Shown: in pieces, positions 12,019-27,000 of the stretch
Position numbering within the stretch: position 1 is the stretch's first letter
Layout of the letters: the number at the start of each line of letters is the position of its first letter
NCBI RefSeq assembly: GCF_033807575.1
Contig: NC_084719.1
Span: 1,302,001 to 1,366,000 of the forward strand
Source of the DNA: Cydia pomonella
Lineage: Eukaryota; Arthropoda; Insecta; Lepidoptera; Tortricidae
Reading direction: 5' to 3'
Length of the DNA: 64,000 nucleotides
Program-made: the position numbers and the translations under genes
Notes under the pieces: generated by a model
The model's database searches: none
The model's input: only the letters and a program-made list of their open reading frames with translations
What the model was told of the DNA's origin: nothing

Positions 12019-15000
12019 GTCTATTTTATATTAAGTACCCAATGCATCTCTTGTATCATAATAGTGTCTTGATAAAAATTTTGTAAATGAAAAAATGTTG
12101 TTAGGTATCTGTTACTTTTCTATAGTTTAACATACTTTCTACATCTAAGTTACTGTAAATTAACCGCGTGGAAGAGCGGTGCTCTCTTAGCACAAGTGTT
12201 TTCTCACTTAAAAAGAGGCACCAGCGCAGATATTGTAATTTGTTTTTTAAGCTACTGAATAAAAATATTTTATTTTATTTATTTATATTTACTTTCGGAA
12301 ACTTCTCTCAAATATTAAGGTAAATTTAAATACCATAAAGGATTCAGATTCTGGTATTTTGGGACGATTTATCGAATTGCATGTTCACAAAACCTTATGT
12401 AAGTTACCTAATTTAATTTATGTAATTTATTGTGCGGAAGGTAACATAACATAGGTTGTAAGTTGATACTAACAAATATGGACTGTATTGTCTGAGAATA
12501 AATATTTTTTATTTTTTATTTTTATTATATTGGGGACTACACATACACCTTTGAATTTTTTCGCACATGTATACAGGTTTCCTCACGATGTTTTAGTAGA
12601 TTAAATGATATTCCGTACAAAACTTCCAAAAAGTCATTGGTATGAGCTAGGATTTGGACCCGCGACCTCGGGATTGAAAGTCGGACGTCAGATCCACTCA
12701 GACACCACCGCTTCCTTCCTACACGAGAAAAAAAGCGGCCAAGTGCGAGTCGGACTCGCGCATGAAGGGTTCCGTACCATTTATGACGTATTAAAAAAAA
12801 TCTACTTACTAGATCTCGTTCAACATTTTACCACTTAGGACACACATTTTACCACTTTGGAAGTGTCTCTCGCGCAAACTATTCAGTTTAGAAAAAAATG
12901 ATATTAGAAACCTCAATATCATTTTTGAAGACCTATCCGTAGATACCCCACACGTATGGGTTTGATGAAAAAAAAAAATTTATTTTATTTTATGACTTAT
13001 TAAAAAAACTACTTACTAGATCTCGTTCAAACCAATTTTCGGTGGAAGTTTGCATGGTAATGTATATGATATATTTTTTTTAGATTTTTCATTCGGTTAT
13101 TTTAGAAGTTACGGGGGGGGGGGGACACACATTTTTTCACTTTGGAAGTGTCTCTCGCGCAAACTATTCAGTTTAGAAAAAAATGATATTAGAAACCTAA
13201 ATATCATTTTTGAAGACCTATCCCTAGATACCCCACACGTATGGGTTTGATGAAAAAAATTTTTTTTTTTAATTTTTATGACGTAATAAAAAAAAACTAC
13301 TTACTAGATCTCGTTCGAACCAATTTTCGGTGGAAGTTTGCATGGCAATGAATATCATATATTTTTTTTAGATTTTTCATTCTGTTATTTTAGAAGTTAC
13401 GGGGGAGGGGGACACACTTTTTATCACTTTGGAAGTGTCTCTCGCGCAAACTATTCAGTTTAGAAAAAAATGATATTAGAAACCTCAATATCATTTTTAA
13501 AGACCTATCCATAGATACCCCACACGTATTGGTTTGATCAAAAAAGATTTTTTGAGTTTCAGTTCTAAGTATGGGGAACCCCCAAAATTTATTGTTTTTT
13601 TTCTATTTTTGTGTAAACATCATAATGCGGTTCATAGGATACATCTACTTACCAAGTTTGAACAGTATAGCTTTTATAGTTTCGGAAAAAAGTGGCTGTG
13701 ACAGAATCGGACAGACAGACGGACATGACGAATCTATAAGGATTCCGTTTTTTGCCATTTGGCTACGGAACCCTAAAAAGAAAAAAAAAGCAAAAGTTTT
13801 AAAGGCGAACGTAGTTGAATAACTGCTTTTATGAAATTATAAATTTCACTGAGAGTGGAAGTGATTATTATAGCATTTAAATTATAGCACTTTTTTACCT
13901 TTTCCTACATTTTTAAATTTACTTTTTTTGAAACAATTTTAATGGTGAATTACTAAATTATAAAAAAAAACTTAAGGGTACCTTTTGGATTCAGAATAGA
14001 TTGCTGCAGCAGTAGTATCGTACGACATTGCTGCCGGCTGCATTGCTGCCAACCAACAATCAGGGCGGCAACATCTGTTCATCCGTTGTTTTTATCCGAC
14101 CGATATTACGGGGTTTCGAAACGCAAATCGATATACAGATTCCGCACTTGGAAAATACTTAGAGTATTATGCGACATTTGCGGAACACAGTTGAAAGGCC
14201 CTTAAGATGATTAAAATAATTGCTATCAAGCAATTTAATCATCGGAATCGTGTTAAATTTTACATCAATTAAGTCAGTTTTAGGTCAAGGTATACTTATA
14301 TTTTTTTTTAAAGAAATATATTTATTAAGTCAATTAGGATCTCACAATAAAATATCCTCAAATAATTATTATTTAAGCGCAAAGTCCTACCAATTAACTT
14401 TGGTGGAATCTAGTGAGAAATATTATTTAATTTTTTTTAGTAGGTATCTTATATTTTAATGTTCAACACTGATAAAAATACTAAGACAAATAATGTAATT
14501 AATAGAAAATAATTGAGTTTCTACAGAAGACACATAACTCAAACATGTTGAAAAACTCATATCGGTCTTAGAAACTCAACGTAATACCGAGTCTAAAGAA
14601 TCAAGTTCAACCGAATATACACTTCACTTCTAAAAGCCGCTGAAGCGACCACATTATTAAACAACGAAAATTGTCTCGAGAAATTTGGGTCACGCTGTCA
14701 TCCATTAGGTGAAGCATTAAAAATAAACTTAATATTCGAGAAAAAGGCTTTTAAGGGCAGGTGCAGCCTTTGGGCTAGCTTTTAAGCTGAAGGCTGGTGT
14801 TGAACAATTTAGGAATACCTGTTCTGTCGTAAACTAACTTTGCTTTGACAACAACGAATACAAAATATGTACAATCTTGTTTTATAAGATTGGGTACCAC
14901 GCCAGTTTTAGACTGGGTGCTATATTATAGCAAAAGCTCTCTTTTAAGGATACTTATTTCATACACTGAGTGACATGTAAAATTATTTATATATCTAAAT

Positions 15001-18000
15001 CTCAAACAACATTCTGATGTCTCGTCGCCAATTAAATAACAAATGCTAGGCCCGTGAGTTTGTGACCGAGAAGGCTAATTTTGTAATTCCAACAAGATAA
15101 AACAATAAACACGGTTTTCCAAGTATTTCACAATGACCCGCAGGGTTTTCATGGTCAGAAACATACATTTCGCCAGGCAACAACCAAAACTAACTAATAA
15201 CTATTGCAGGAGCACACAAAGCCTTAATGAACCGTGCTACTCTTTTGTACGCCATACATACAAATACCATGGCGTACTTGATCTTAGAAAAACGGATAGA
15301 CTATAACAAAATAAAGTAATTTTTTGGATAAATATTGCTTTGCATTTAGTGGGCTTTAGTTATTAGAAGCATTTTGTCACTATGAAAATATAAATAAATT
15401 AGCCGAAGCTCATTTAATTTAAAATTCATTTTTGTATAAAATCTACTACGAAATTGAGTATCGAGACAACCCTAACTAGTTTAACGATACTTAGTAAATA
15501 AGTTGAGATATAGTTACTGTAATTACTCGAATAAATAAATAAAAAAATAAAGTAATTTTTTGGATAAATATTGCTTTGCATTTAGTGGGCTTTAGTTATT
15601 AGAAGCATTTTGTCACTATGAAAATATAAATAAATTAGCCGAAGCTCATTTAATTTAAAATTCATTTTTGTATAAAATCTACTACGAAATTGAGTATCGA
15701 GACAACCCTAACTAGTTTAACGATACTTAGTAAATAAGTTGAGATATAGTTACTGTAATTACTCGAATAAAAAAATAAATAAAGGTGAAATTATCATTTC
15801 AATGGGCCTAGTAAAAATTATGGAGATGATAAATACTTATTTAATAAAAAAAAAAAATTTGAGGTCTCCTGACAGAACAGGAACTGGACATTGTAACTAA
15901 CTACAACAGCGAATATTCTCCAACATGCCAGTAAAATATTAAATATAAACTAAAAACCAAGAGCTCTCAGCCTTGTCACAGGTGCATTAAAACGTTTCAT
16001 ACTATCTCTAAATAAAACGCGCCACTATAGAGGAAGCCATTCTGCATAGTTCACGTTCCAGGACACATTTTAAAGGACATTCCACCTTATCTACTCACAT
16101 TTTAAAGCTATTTTACGACTCAGTGAAAGCGTTAAACGAGTTTCTTAAGCTGTTTTGGTGTTAAAATGTTGCGTTCACGGCATGTATTTTGTTTATGAAG
16201 CTTTGTTTCTTTTAACACCGCAAGGATGGCCAAGAACATTTTGTGTGATGGTGTATGTAGAAATCATCATCATCAGGCCTTGTACATCTTTACAGATGAT
16301 TTAAGCAGCATCTATGATCTAGCGACAGCACCGCTCGTGGCTATACAAACCGATTCTTGAACGGCATAATCGTCCACATTTATGGCAAATAAACTGAGGG
16401 TCCGCACCGACGCGACCTTCATCGCACATCTGTTTTAATGCCCGTTTTCGGGCGAAGTCTTGAAACCAGGACCTATCATGGTTGCTTTTGGTAACACGCA
16501 GCAGGGAATCCACCTACATACAAGAGCCGATGGAAAGCTGTTTAGTATTAAGCTTCTGAAATCTCGACGCAACCGCAAGGATTTATTTCTTGACAGCATG
16601 CTCTTTGCCGACGACGCAGCCTTCGTAGCCGAAACTCCCCACGAGCTCCAAGTTCTGTTGGACAAATTTGCCTACGCTTGTACCCTGTTTTCTATGTCCA
16701 TAAATACGAAGAAAACAGTAATTTTAGAGCAAAGGTTACACTTTTCCGCCGTCCATCTCGCTGGAAGGTGTGCCTTTAGAGATAGTCGATAAGTTCTGCT
16801 ACTTAGGGTCGACCGTGTATGTAGAAATAGCACAAAGAAAACGCGAACATTTAATATGAAAACCGTTTTCGAACTAGGCTTTCAAGGGTAAGCAACGTGT
16901 TTGTGATATTGTCGAAGTCCCTACAGCTGCCTACAATCAGGAGGGTTGGAGCCCTATTCTGGTATTACAATCTGTAAGGCTTTGCTCTCATTTTGATATG
17001 ACCTTGAAAATCGCTGAAACTGATTAGTGAATGCGAAATGAAGTGTAAAGTCGTGCGTGAACTGCGCGCCAATCAACAAGAGGATCTTCAAAGTCGTATC
17101 AAAACCAGTTTAAAATCGTTACAAGTTTTGAAATTAAAGGTTTTATATAGATTACAAACAGGAGAACTGTGTAGGTGTAGGTATAGTTTTTGTACCTATT
17201 AAAAAAACATCTGTAGTCAGTAGATGAATTTATAAATCGAATATATTAATATAATATTCCAAATGCCTGTGACATAATTCTATATTTTATTACAATTTAA
17301 TGATGAATGAATGAAGTTAATTCTTGAAAGAATTATGACATAATTATAATCTTTATTCGTATGTAAAGTGTGCTAAGCAAAATGTTAAATGACGTATATT
17401 ATAACTTTTATTATCAATAAACGATTGATTGATTGATTGATGGTTAATGGAAACTTCTTGATTTTCGGACTTCACACGCATCTTTAAATTTATTTGCATA
17501 TGTACGCCGATTATTCAAAAAGTTTTGTTTCATCGATAGCAACTGATAGCTAAATTTCAAATGTGATTTGTATAGTACTCGTAATTCCCAAGAAACTCAT
17601 TGTTACGTGCGTGTCTGGATTTGAATCCATCTCTGGTTTGGAAGCCGCAATTTATTTTCTCGTTTACAATCTTCCCATATTATGATCTTTCATACGGCGT
17701 GTGTTTTTTTTTACCAGATATAAACGCGACTGCGACCGTTATTATAAGCACCTTTTTTATTTAAACAACCCAGAAATCGCAAAAAGGTGTCCTTCCTTCC
17801 TTTCTCTCTCTAAAATCACAAAAATTCTTGATTTTAGTGGTTTTAGAGTGAACTCTAAAACCACTAAAATCAAGGATAGGAGGAAAGAAGGAGGAAGGAA
17901 AGCATGAATGCTTTAGTAAAAGTTGATCATATAAATTTGTGCAATCGCGAACATATAGGTATTTTGTATGTCACCCAGTATATCTCATCGCGTGGTCGCG

Positions 18001-21000
18001 TGTAACCCTTCAGTTAAAACATCAGGTCAGTGCCGTTATTGTGCCCCAGAAACCTTAACCGTAATAAAACCTTGTTTCCAGCCATGTTTAGCACTGATGC
18101 TATTTAGATTACGCTATGCACTTATCACCTCTTCCGCTTGGGCGACTCCGCGCATTCTGACTCAACACAGACGCCATTCAACGTTTAACCTTTTCGCACC
18201 TCAAATAAAGTCTACTTTCCATTAGACAGGTTAAAGCTAATGCATAGAAATGGGTGACGTAGCGAAAATACGAAGTTTAAACGTGAGATAGCTTGGTGTA
18301 CTATAATGTTAAAAGCATTTAGTTTTGGTAAGGGAGGTATTTAGCGCTAGAATGTTGAGGTTGGGTTATATGATATAACAGGGTAATTTTAGGAGACTTG
18401 AGGCATATTTTGATGGGAACTATAATAAATAAGAGTCACCGTCTGTCGGAAATAAAATTGCAACGTTTTCTTAAGCAGTCGTCAGATTCTTTATCAGATA
18501 CCTTACCACCACCACTTGGTACTTAGTCCATCGCTTTCACCCAATAGCTCAGATAATTTTAGATTCCATCAACTTCCAGTCTTTATACCCTGGCGGGTGA
18601 TGTCTCTGCGTGCGTCTCATGATACGGTCGGTGCACCATTTACGTTTCATTAAAGTGTCAAAAGAGCTTCTACGTGTTAGCTTCGGCTCTGCGTACGCCT
18701 CCCAAAGGTCCACATCATTGTTCCATGATGGGAAATACATACTTATAATAAATGTGAAAATTTTATATTAATTAGACTTTATCCTGCTCACGTCTCCTGA
18801 ATCAACCTGTACGCATAAGTACTCTATCCACATTTTAAATTCTTATACTCCTAAATCACTCAAACACAGAAAAGGCAAATTTACATCTCAAAGGATGGAC
18901 AATGAGTCCGTATTTCTATCTTAGTCGCGAGATATCAAAGATCTAATCGTAAGTTTCGACGCGTACGTACGTTAAGCCAATTTAATTCCAAGCGACAAAA
19001 ACTATAACTCCCGGTTTCGGCTGTGGTTGATAAGTTTTTGCCAACTCAGGGTTAAACTTTACGAGATAAACTCATCGAGCTGTCAGGATAACGGGAAGTA
19101 ATGGGTCTCCCAACAAGGAAATAAGACCAGATCCAATAAGACCCCGAGTTTGCCGGTCTTCGCAACGAAAGTTAACTTTGATTGAAAAAAATGGAGTTTG
19201 AAACGACAGGCTAGTTTGTGGAGTTGGACAAACAGAGTCGATGTCGTCACGAACTCACTATTAATTAGTCTCGTTTGTTGGTTTTTTCTTAAGTTTAGAG
19301 AAGTTCCTTTGGAGATTCAATTGATTTAATCTAACACGATCTTGGATCATTATTATAAAAATGGGGCTTGCACTTACGCGTAACTTACTTATATTTCGTA
19401 ATAACTACCGTCTACGGCGTCTACCTACGCGGTATATTGACCAGTACAGGGATGATCCCCGCCGACGCTTAGATATTACGAATTTCGGAAACAAGTTGCG
19501 CTGGCCTTAGCTTACTAATAATTACAAAATGTTTTGTGTATATCTGAACAGACGGAGTGTTTACCATTTACCATCCATGCACCACTAATCACCTTGTTTT
19601 GTTTAAGTGTATCGGCAGATTTTATTTTACTGTATGTTTAAATACCCTCTATATTTTTAGTTCTTTCGCTAATTTCATGCAAAATAAATGTATTTGTATA
19701 GCTTTAAGTTCTCATGTAAGTGAATTGTCAAATTCTTAGTGAGAAATAAAGAATCTTAAACCTAAAAAAAAATATTATTTCGCCTGTTGGTTCAAACGTG
19801 ACCTTAACTTAAACAATAAATTTAAGGTAATAAAGGTAGTCCCGTGTTTTATACCTTTAAACGAGCAATTCTTGTATATACCTATATATTTATATATTTC
19901 GAGGATCTCAAAAACGGGTCTAACGATTTCGATGAAATTTGCTTTAAGGGGGTTTTCATAGACGAAAATTGATCTAGCTAGAAAAGCAAAAATCCCGGTA
20001 AGGGCATTTATTTGTGTGATGAACACAGATATTTATTCCTGAGTCATGGGTGTTTTCTGTGTATAATATGTATTTATCTATATACGTATGCATATCATCA
20101 CCATAGTACCTATAGTACAAGCTTTGCTTAGTTTCGGGCTAGGTGGATTTGTATAAGATTGTACACAAATATAAATATATTTTATAATGTTCCATTATTA
20201 ATTCAGCAGTTCCAGTCGACACTCAAATATCACCTTAAGTGTAGGTAGTTATGGCACTTACTTGTTATAAAGCACGATGTCTGGCAGCCATATGTGTTCA
20301 GAAGGCACGTGGAGAGTTTTGACGTCACCGTAGTCCTCCGGGTTCCACTTCAGTTTGTAATCGTTCCACTCCTGCAGCAAAACGGAACAGTATTACAATG
20401 TTGGACATAAATGGTTGACAACCGGTTTGGCCTAGTGGGTAGTGACCCTGCCTACGAAGCTGATGGTCCCGGGTTCAAATCCTAGTAAGGGCATTTATTC
20501 GTGTGATGAGCATGGATATTTGTTCCTGAGTCATGGGTGTTTTCTATGTATTTAAGTATTTATAAATATATTTATATATTATATGTATCGTTGTCTAAGT
20601 ACCCTCAACACAAGCCTTATTGAGTTTTCTGTGGGACTTAGTCAATTTGTGTAATAATGTCCTATAATATTAAAAAAAAAAATGGTGGTCGACGACCGGT
20701 CTGGCCTAGTGGGTGAGCCTGCTTATAAAGCAGATGATCCCGGGTTTGAATCCCGGTAATGGCGTTTATTTGTGTGATGAACATAGATATATTTGTTTCT
20801 AAGTCATTTTTTTTGACATGGAAAACAGAGTCTACCGGACAAATCCGGTCCTATTTCTCTTCACCCTTAATGTTGCATGTTGCCACCATCCCTCATGGGA
20901 TGTTTTCTATGTATAATAATTATAAGTATGTACTTATACTATTTATCTATATACGTAAATATATCGTTGCCTATTACCCATAGTACAAGCTTTGCTTAGT

Positions 21001-24000
21001 TTGGGGCAAGGTCGATCTGGGTACGATTGTCCCCAAATATTTATTGATTTATATTTACTTATTTCACCGTTTGGTTATCCCCTTTGTCGTCCCCTTTCAT
21101 CTTAATAATGTTCTGTATAATGTTCCAGAAAATTAAATAATGCTTATCACGTATCTATGTAAATAACTAGTTTTACCCAAATTTAAAACGTCAGTTCCAT
21201 AAGCAAGGATAGCGGGGTTCATTTAATTATATTTTGAAACGAAAGGGTCAACGAGGATGGACAATGGCTAGGACACGAGTGCTTAGGCACGTCAACAAAA
21301 ATATTACGTAAAAATGGTTCATGGACCTCCTAAAGTTGATGATTTGATATTAAAATTGTGAACAGCCGTGGTTTTAATATAAATTTCTGCTATATTATTT
21401 AAGCAAATGCTTGAGCAGAATAAGTCCACATAAAAGCCAAGTTATTTTTCATTTTTATTTTAATCACAACTGTAACATTTATCCCGAGGATTTAAATTCG
21501 GAATTCCTTTTGATCGGTCCAAAGATTAAATTCTGTCTCAAATATCTTTTTTTGAAACAAGCGGAATTGGGATTGAGCCGTGGTCAGGCATCGGAAATTG
21601 CTGGTCTTATTAAAGTTCCGGAGTGTCAATAGAAACAGGGGTCAGGCGAAACGGGGAATCAGTGCACTCTACTTTATTTCCTATAAGTGTTTTTAAGTTG
21701 GCATGAGATTGGCACCTTAGCTCGGAATGTATGTCCGAATGTTAAGACACATTTGTTAGACAGAAGCGTGGTAAGACTTGCGTCTCCACATCAGAGATCG
21801 TCAATCGTAGGTTGGAGTTTATTTTATTTATTTAAGTGATTAAATAGAGTAGATGTAGATCTCCGTGTGCTCGGCGTTAGCGAAAGCGGCGTTATACCGC
21901 TCTGAGAGCCTACCGCGAACAACGTTCGACGTGTTGCCTCCCTGTCTCACTTACGTACGAATTTACAAGTTGGAGGCTAAGACTCATTTTGGGTCATCGC
22001 GCCAGCCAAGTAAGTAATGAAATTATTTTTAGCAGTAATCATCTTCCTCGCGTTGTCCCACCTTATTGCCACAGATCATGGGAATTTTACAACAGCATCT
22101 GCCAACAGACATTCAAATCTAGAGGGGAAACTAGGCCGTATTGGGATTAGTCCGGTTTCTCATGGTGTTTTCCTACACCGGAAAGCGATTGGCAAATATG
22201 ATTTTCCGTACATAACTAGAGTTACACCAAGATACGTACGGACCCGGGTACGTCCTTAAACTACGTCCAAAAGAGAGGTATGGGCATTGTGAATTTCATC
22301 TCGCTTTGTGTGGTAGGGCACAGCCAGTGGATGTCATTCCAGATCTAGAGCAGAGCCCAACTGGGGAAGTACAATTACAATTACAGAAAACAGCAGCCAA
22401 ATAACACTAGACCCTACTCATAGTATTGTGTTCCTGTCGGTGATTAAGGTCGCCAGAGCTCAACGAGGGGGGGCGGGGTTACGGTCGGCAACGCGCATGT
22501 AACTCCTCTGGAGTTGCAGGCGTACATAGGCTACGGAGACTGCTTACCATCAGGCGGGCCGTATGCTTGTTTGCCACCGACGTAATATATTAAAAAAAAA
22601 GATAAGTTCTGCAACGGTTTTGATAGCACATGCAGTGCAAGTGTTATTTTAAACGGGAAACTTCTAACTTTTATGACATTATGACATACGTATAAATACC
22701 TAACACTTGCACGAACCGAACTTTGTACCCGGAACCTCAGGCATGCTCTATGCGACTTTCAATATGGAGGTAATTGATTACGTTAATAGTATTACAGTAC
22801 AGTCAGGTGCAAAAATATGTATCGAAAGAATCGTCTCATAAATATGGTACTACGCTCTTATTACACTGGAATAAGATGCTATGGGACATATTTTTGAGTA
22901 AGATGTGTACACCCATATTTTTACACTTGAATGTACAATACCAAAGTGTATACGGAATGAACACACTAATGAGTATTTAAACTTGGATTAGATTTAGATT
23001 AGATTTATTTATTTCTTGAAGAAAAAGACACAGTAGTTTACACAAAGGCTTTCACTAAAAGATCGTCAACTTAACATTAAAGCAGAAATAAAAAATATAA
23101 AAATATAAATTTAATAAATAAAATAATATCACGACAAAAAAGAAATGTCAATGTAGGGGGCGCGCATGAACTATAGGAGGCAGCACAGGAGCCGTCAGAT
23201 TTTTGGCGCGAGGCGTATATGTGATGTTTATTGTTCCGATGTAGCCCAAAAGATGGCAGAACCTACTATGCACAAGAAAATACGTGACGTGTAAATGCAC
23301 ATGTTTATGGTTCCGATTCAGGCCACAAGATGGCAGACCCTCCAACGCGCACGGTCCCTATACATAGCTAGGGTCAACCTAGGTATTGTCGAAATGTCAA
23401 AAACATTATACCGGAAACACTACGTACAAAATAATCTTATAGAACTTATACTCAAACTGTCAATGCAAGACCGAGAGTAGGATGATAGAGAATGGTCCGA
23501 AAATAGTTTGACAATTTTGTCAAAACATTTAGATTTTTTACTGTACACATTTTTGATAATTTTAACAATCGTTTGCGTTCGTGTAACGACGCCAAAAACT
23601 TTATTTTGAAGGTAGTTCTAATTTTAATTATATATTTTTTAAATACGTATAACCCAACTAGCAAAAATATGTCATATAAAGGTTTATAAGGAAAAAAAAG
23701 TTATCCTAATACAAGTCACATAAACGTTTATAAGAGTGGAATTGGGCCCACTTTATAAGTAAGTAAACCTTATGATTACCATGTTGTAGCTTTATTATTT
23801 GCTATTTTTTCTTATACTAGACGTATAACGGCTAGCAATAAGTATGATTCCCATATAACTGCCAATTTTAATTCCTTATATGTTCAAAGTCCTTATAGTT
23901 GAATTTTATAAACCTTGCTTAAGTAGAATTAACTTATAATTGCTATATGAACTCCATTCGTAAGACACATGTTTTTGTAACCGCTATGTAAGAATCGCTT

Positions 24001-27000
24001 TAAATGTAATTTAACTTAAAAACGTCGCAGCAATCCTACAACAAGAATAATTGCGCAAGTGTTTCTAATAAATGACATATTTTTTGATTCATCAACCATT
24101 TTGAAAAGGGTAAGTCTATTTCCATAATTCTAACTTTGATTCTGTCTCTTTAATATTTGAAACTAAGTGGCAACTCGTTTTAGTGAGGAAATGGGGTATG
24201 GTTTTCAATTCATTTTCAACGCTCCCATTAATTGACAATGTTTTTGTGGTGAAAAAAAGTTTGAATCATTTTTCATTCCTTTGTTATTGCCTCAATAAGT
24301 CTTCAAGAAATTAACAAAACCTCTATAAGGTGTTTACAAGGGAAAACGTTTAAAGTGGTTATGTTGCGAGCTAAGCGTTCTCCATCTTGATACATTTTAG
24401 GGTTCAGTAATGACTAAATAAAACTCTTTTATCCTAGATCTGCCGAACGAACTACTATGGTTATTTTCATTGATGTGGACCGACTTCTAAGAAGAGAAGA
24501 TTTATTTTTCGTTCATACTGCAAATTGGCTGTCATATTCCGAATTTTCACTAAAATGTTCCGAACTTTGAAAGCCGTCAACCGAACTCTCTAAGTTAATA
24601 TTTTGTACGGAACCAATTGCACTTTCGGATGTATTGTCCTTGACAAAAGAAGTGTTGTTGACATAAGTAGAAGTCCTAGTTTTACTAATATCATTATTCA
24701 TTTGGTCGTACATCCTTTTCAGTTTCCTCTTGTAACTACCACTTTTTTTGAACTTTTTCCATTCTTCCAAATTCATCTTTTATAATTTTATCTAAGCAAA
24801 CTTAATTCGTGTAATGGCTGTCTTTGTCATATAACCAAAAGTTTTATGACAATAATAAGGACTACACGCTTATAATTAGCCATTATAAGGTAATTAATAT
24901 TTTTAGTCTTATAGTGGCCATATAATTTGGTTTTATTGACGATTACCGAACCCAATTATAAAGGTTGTAACCTTATAAGTAAAGGTTTTATTGTAGTCAT
25001 ATAATTTAGGTTTGTAAACGTTTACCTGACCTTATTATAAAGTCTGTAGCCATATTAGCTTAATCCTCTTGTAAAAAGCTTTTATACGGTATGTTGACAT
25101 AAACGATGCCTTTAAATGACGTTTATAAGAGTTTTCGCCATATAAGCCTTTGGTTATAAGGTTATTTTGCTAGTTGGGAAGTGAGAAAAAAATCTAAATA
25201 CTAATATCACCTGTAATAAGACTTCAATAAATATTACTAAAGACATTCCAATTCTAGCAATCAAGATTTAAATCTTTTTCAAGGTTAGTCTATTTCATTT
25301 AATCCTCAATTTAATTTAATCAAACAAAGATTTCTAAGGTAATAATCTTAAATCTCGCTTTTGTTGCTTCTCTTAAAGTTCTTCCAGAATCAATGCCGAG
25401 TTATTAAATTTTAAAAGCAATAATTTAGCTCGCTTCGGGGAATTTCGCCGTGATTTCCCGAAGGAATATTGCTTGGTCCAGCCGAAGTGTGGATTTTGCA
25501 GTGGAGTCCACAAAGATGGATGCAAAGACTAGCTCCATGTTAATGTAATTGTCTCGTGTGTTGTATGCAGCGTACACACACTGCTAAATAAACAACTGGA
25601 TTTCGAGCAAACATTAAAACTACAATACAAACGTACTTCTGACTAGTTTTTTTTAGCAAGCAATAGGATAAATTTATACAGATAGACCTAATCCCACAGT
25701 GAGCGCAATAAGATTTGTGTTGTAGGTATTACGGCCCGATTCGAAGAATGATTAAGATCTTGGAAAGATCGATAACTAAACGACATGTCAAAATTTCTTT
25801 TCCGCTGTGATCCCAATAAGATCAATCTACCATATTTCTGTCGTCAAAGTGAAATTGGTTGCCCGAATCGAGCTGCTTCTGTCAACTATACAACATACAA
25901 ACGTTATCTAAATGGGAACTAATCGTTATCGTATCTCATTCTTCGAATCGGGCCGTTATGGCCTCCGCTAGCTGACGTGGATTATCCGGAACGGACGCAC
26001 CGTCTAATAAGAAATTGTATGAACAGCGCAAACTGGCGCGGGTGCGTGCGACGGATTTCGCCTGGGAACAGGCCCTTAGACAACAATATACACAATATCG
26101 GCTTGACTTCTTGGCATTGCGTAGGACGTGGCCTCGCTCTGCATTTTCTATCGTATGTATAACGTGGAGTGCTCCGAGGAATTGTTCGGATTAATCCCTG
26201 CCGCTTCTTTTCGGCATCGCCATAGGCGAAAGCATTTCCATCTTCATTAAGATTGTTGGCAGTCCTCAAGTGTGCGTTTCTTCAGACACTTCCTACCTCG
26301 CACAGCTAAATTGTAGAATGAAATGTCGCCGGCGGTATTTCCGGACCGATACGACCTTCAAGAATAGAGCGTATTCCAATCTTAAAGGCCGGTAACACAC
26401 TTACACGGCTGCCATCAGGTGATCCATGTGCTCATTTGCCTCATATACATTAAAAAAATGTTATATATTAATACTTTTTTAATTACATCGAAATCATCAT
26501 TGCTTAGGAACAAATATTTGTGATAAGCACACAAATAAATGCCGTTACCAGAATTCGAACCCTGGACCTCCTACTTCGTCACAGGGTTACTTCCGAGTAG
26601 GCTAGGAAGCCGTACAAACGTACATGTGTTTAATAGTTACTTCATACGAATACAAAATGACTATAATTAAATACAAGCAAAATTGTAGGAAACTAAATTA
26701 AATCACCTCTTTTCCAACCGAAAGTTGCCGGCAACTGGCAACCCGCACTCACGCTCTCAATTATTATTTTGGCAAGCTTTGCCCACGGTAGATGGAATTG
26801 CTGTTGCTAAAACTCAATTTAAATTTGTCTACGCAGTCTTAATTCAGCCGTCTTTGTAACGTATGTTCTTGATGAAATCAGGAATTTCATTTAATTTTGT
26901 TATGGCCCGGCCTTTTCCTTACGTTGGCTTTGCATTCACGTGATGTTAAATACTTGGTTTAAGTATTCGGAGTTTGCTTAAGATTATATTAAAACACGAC

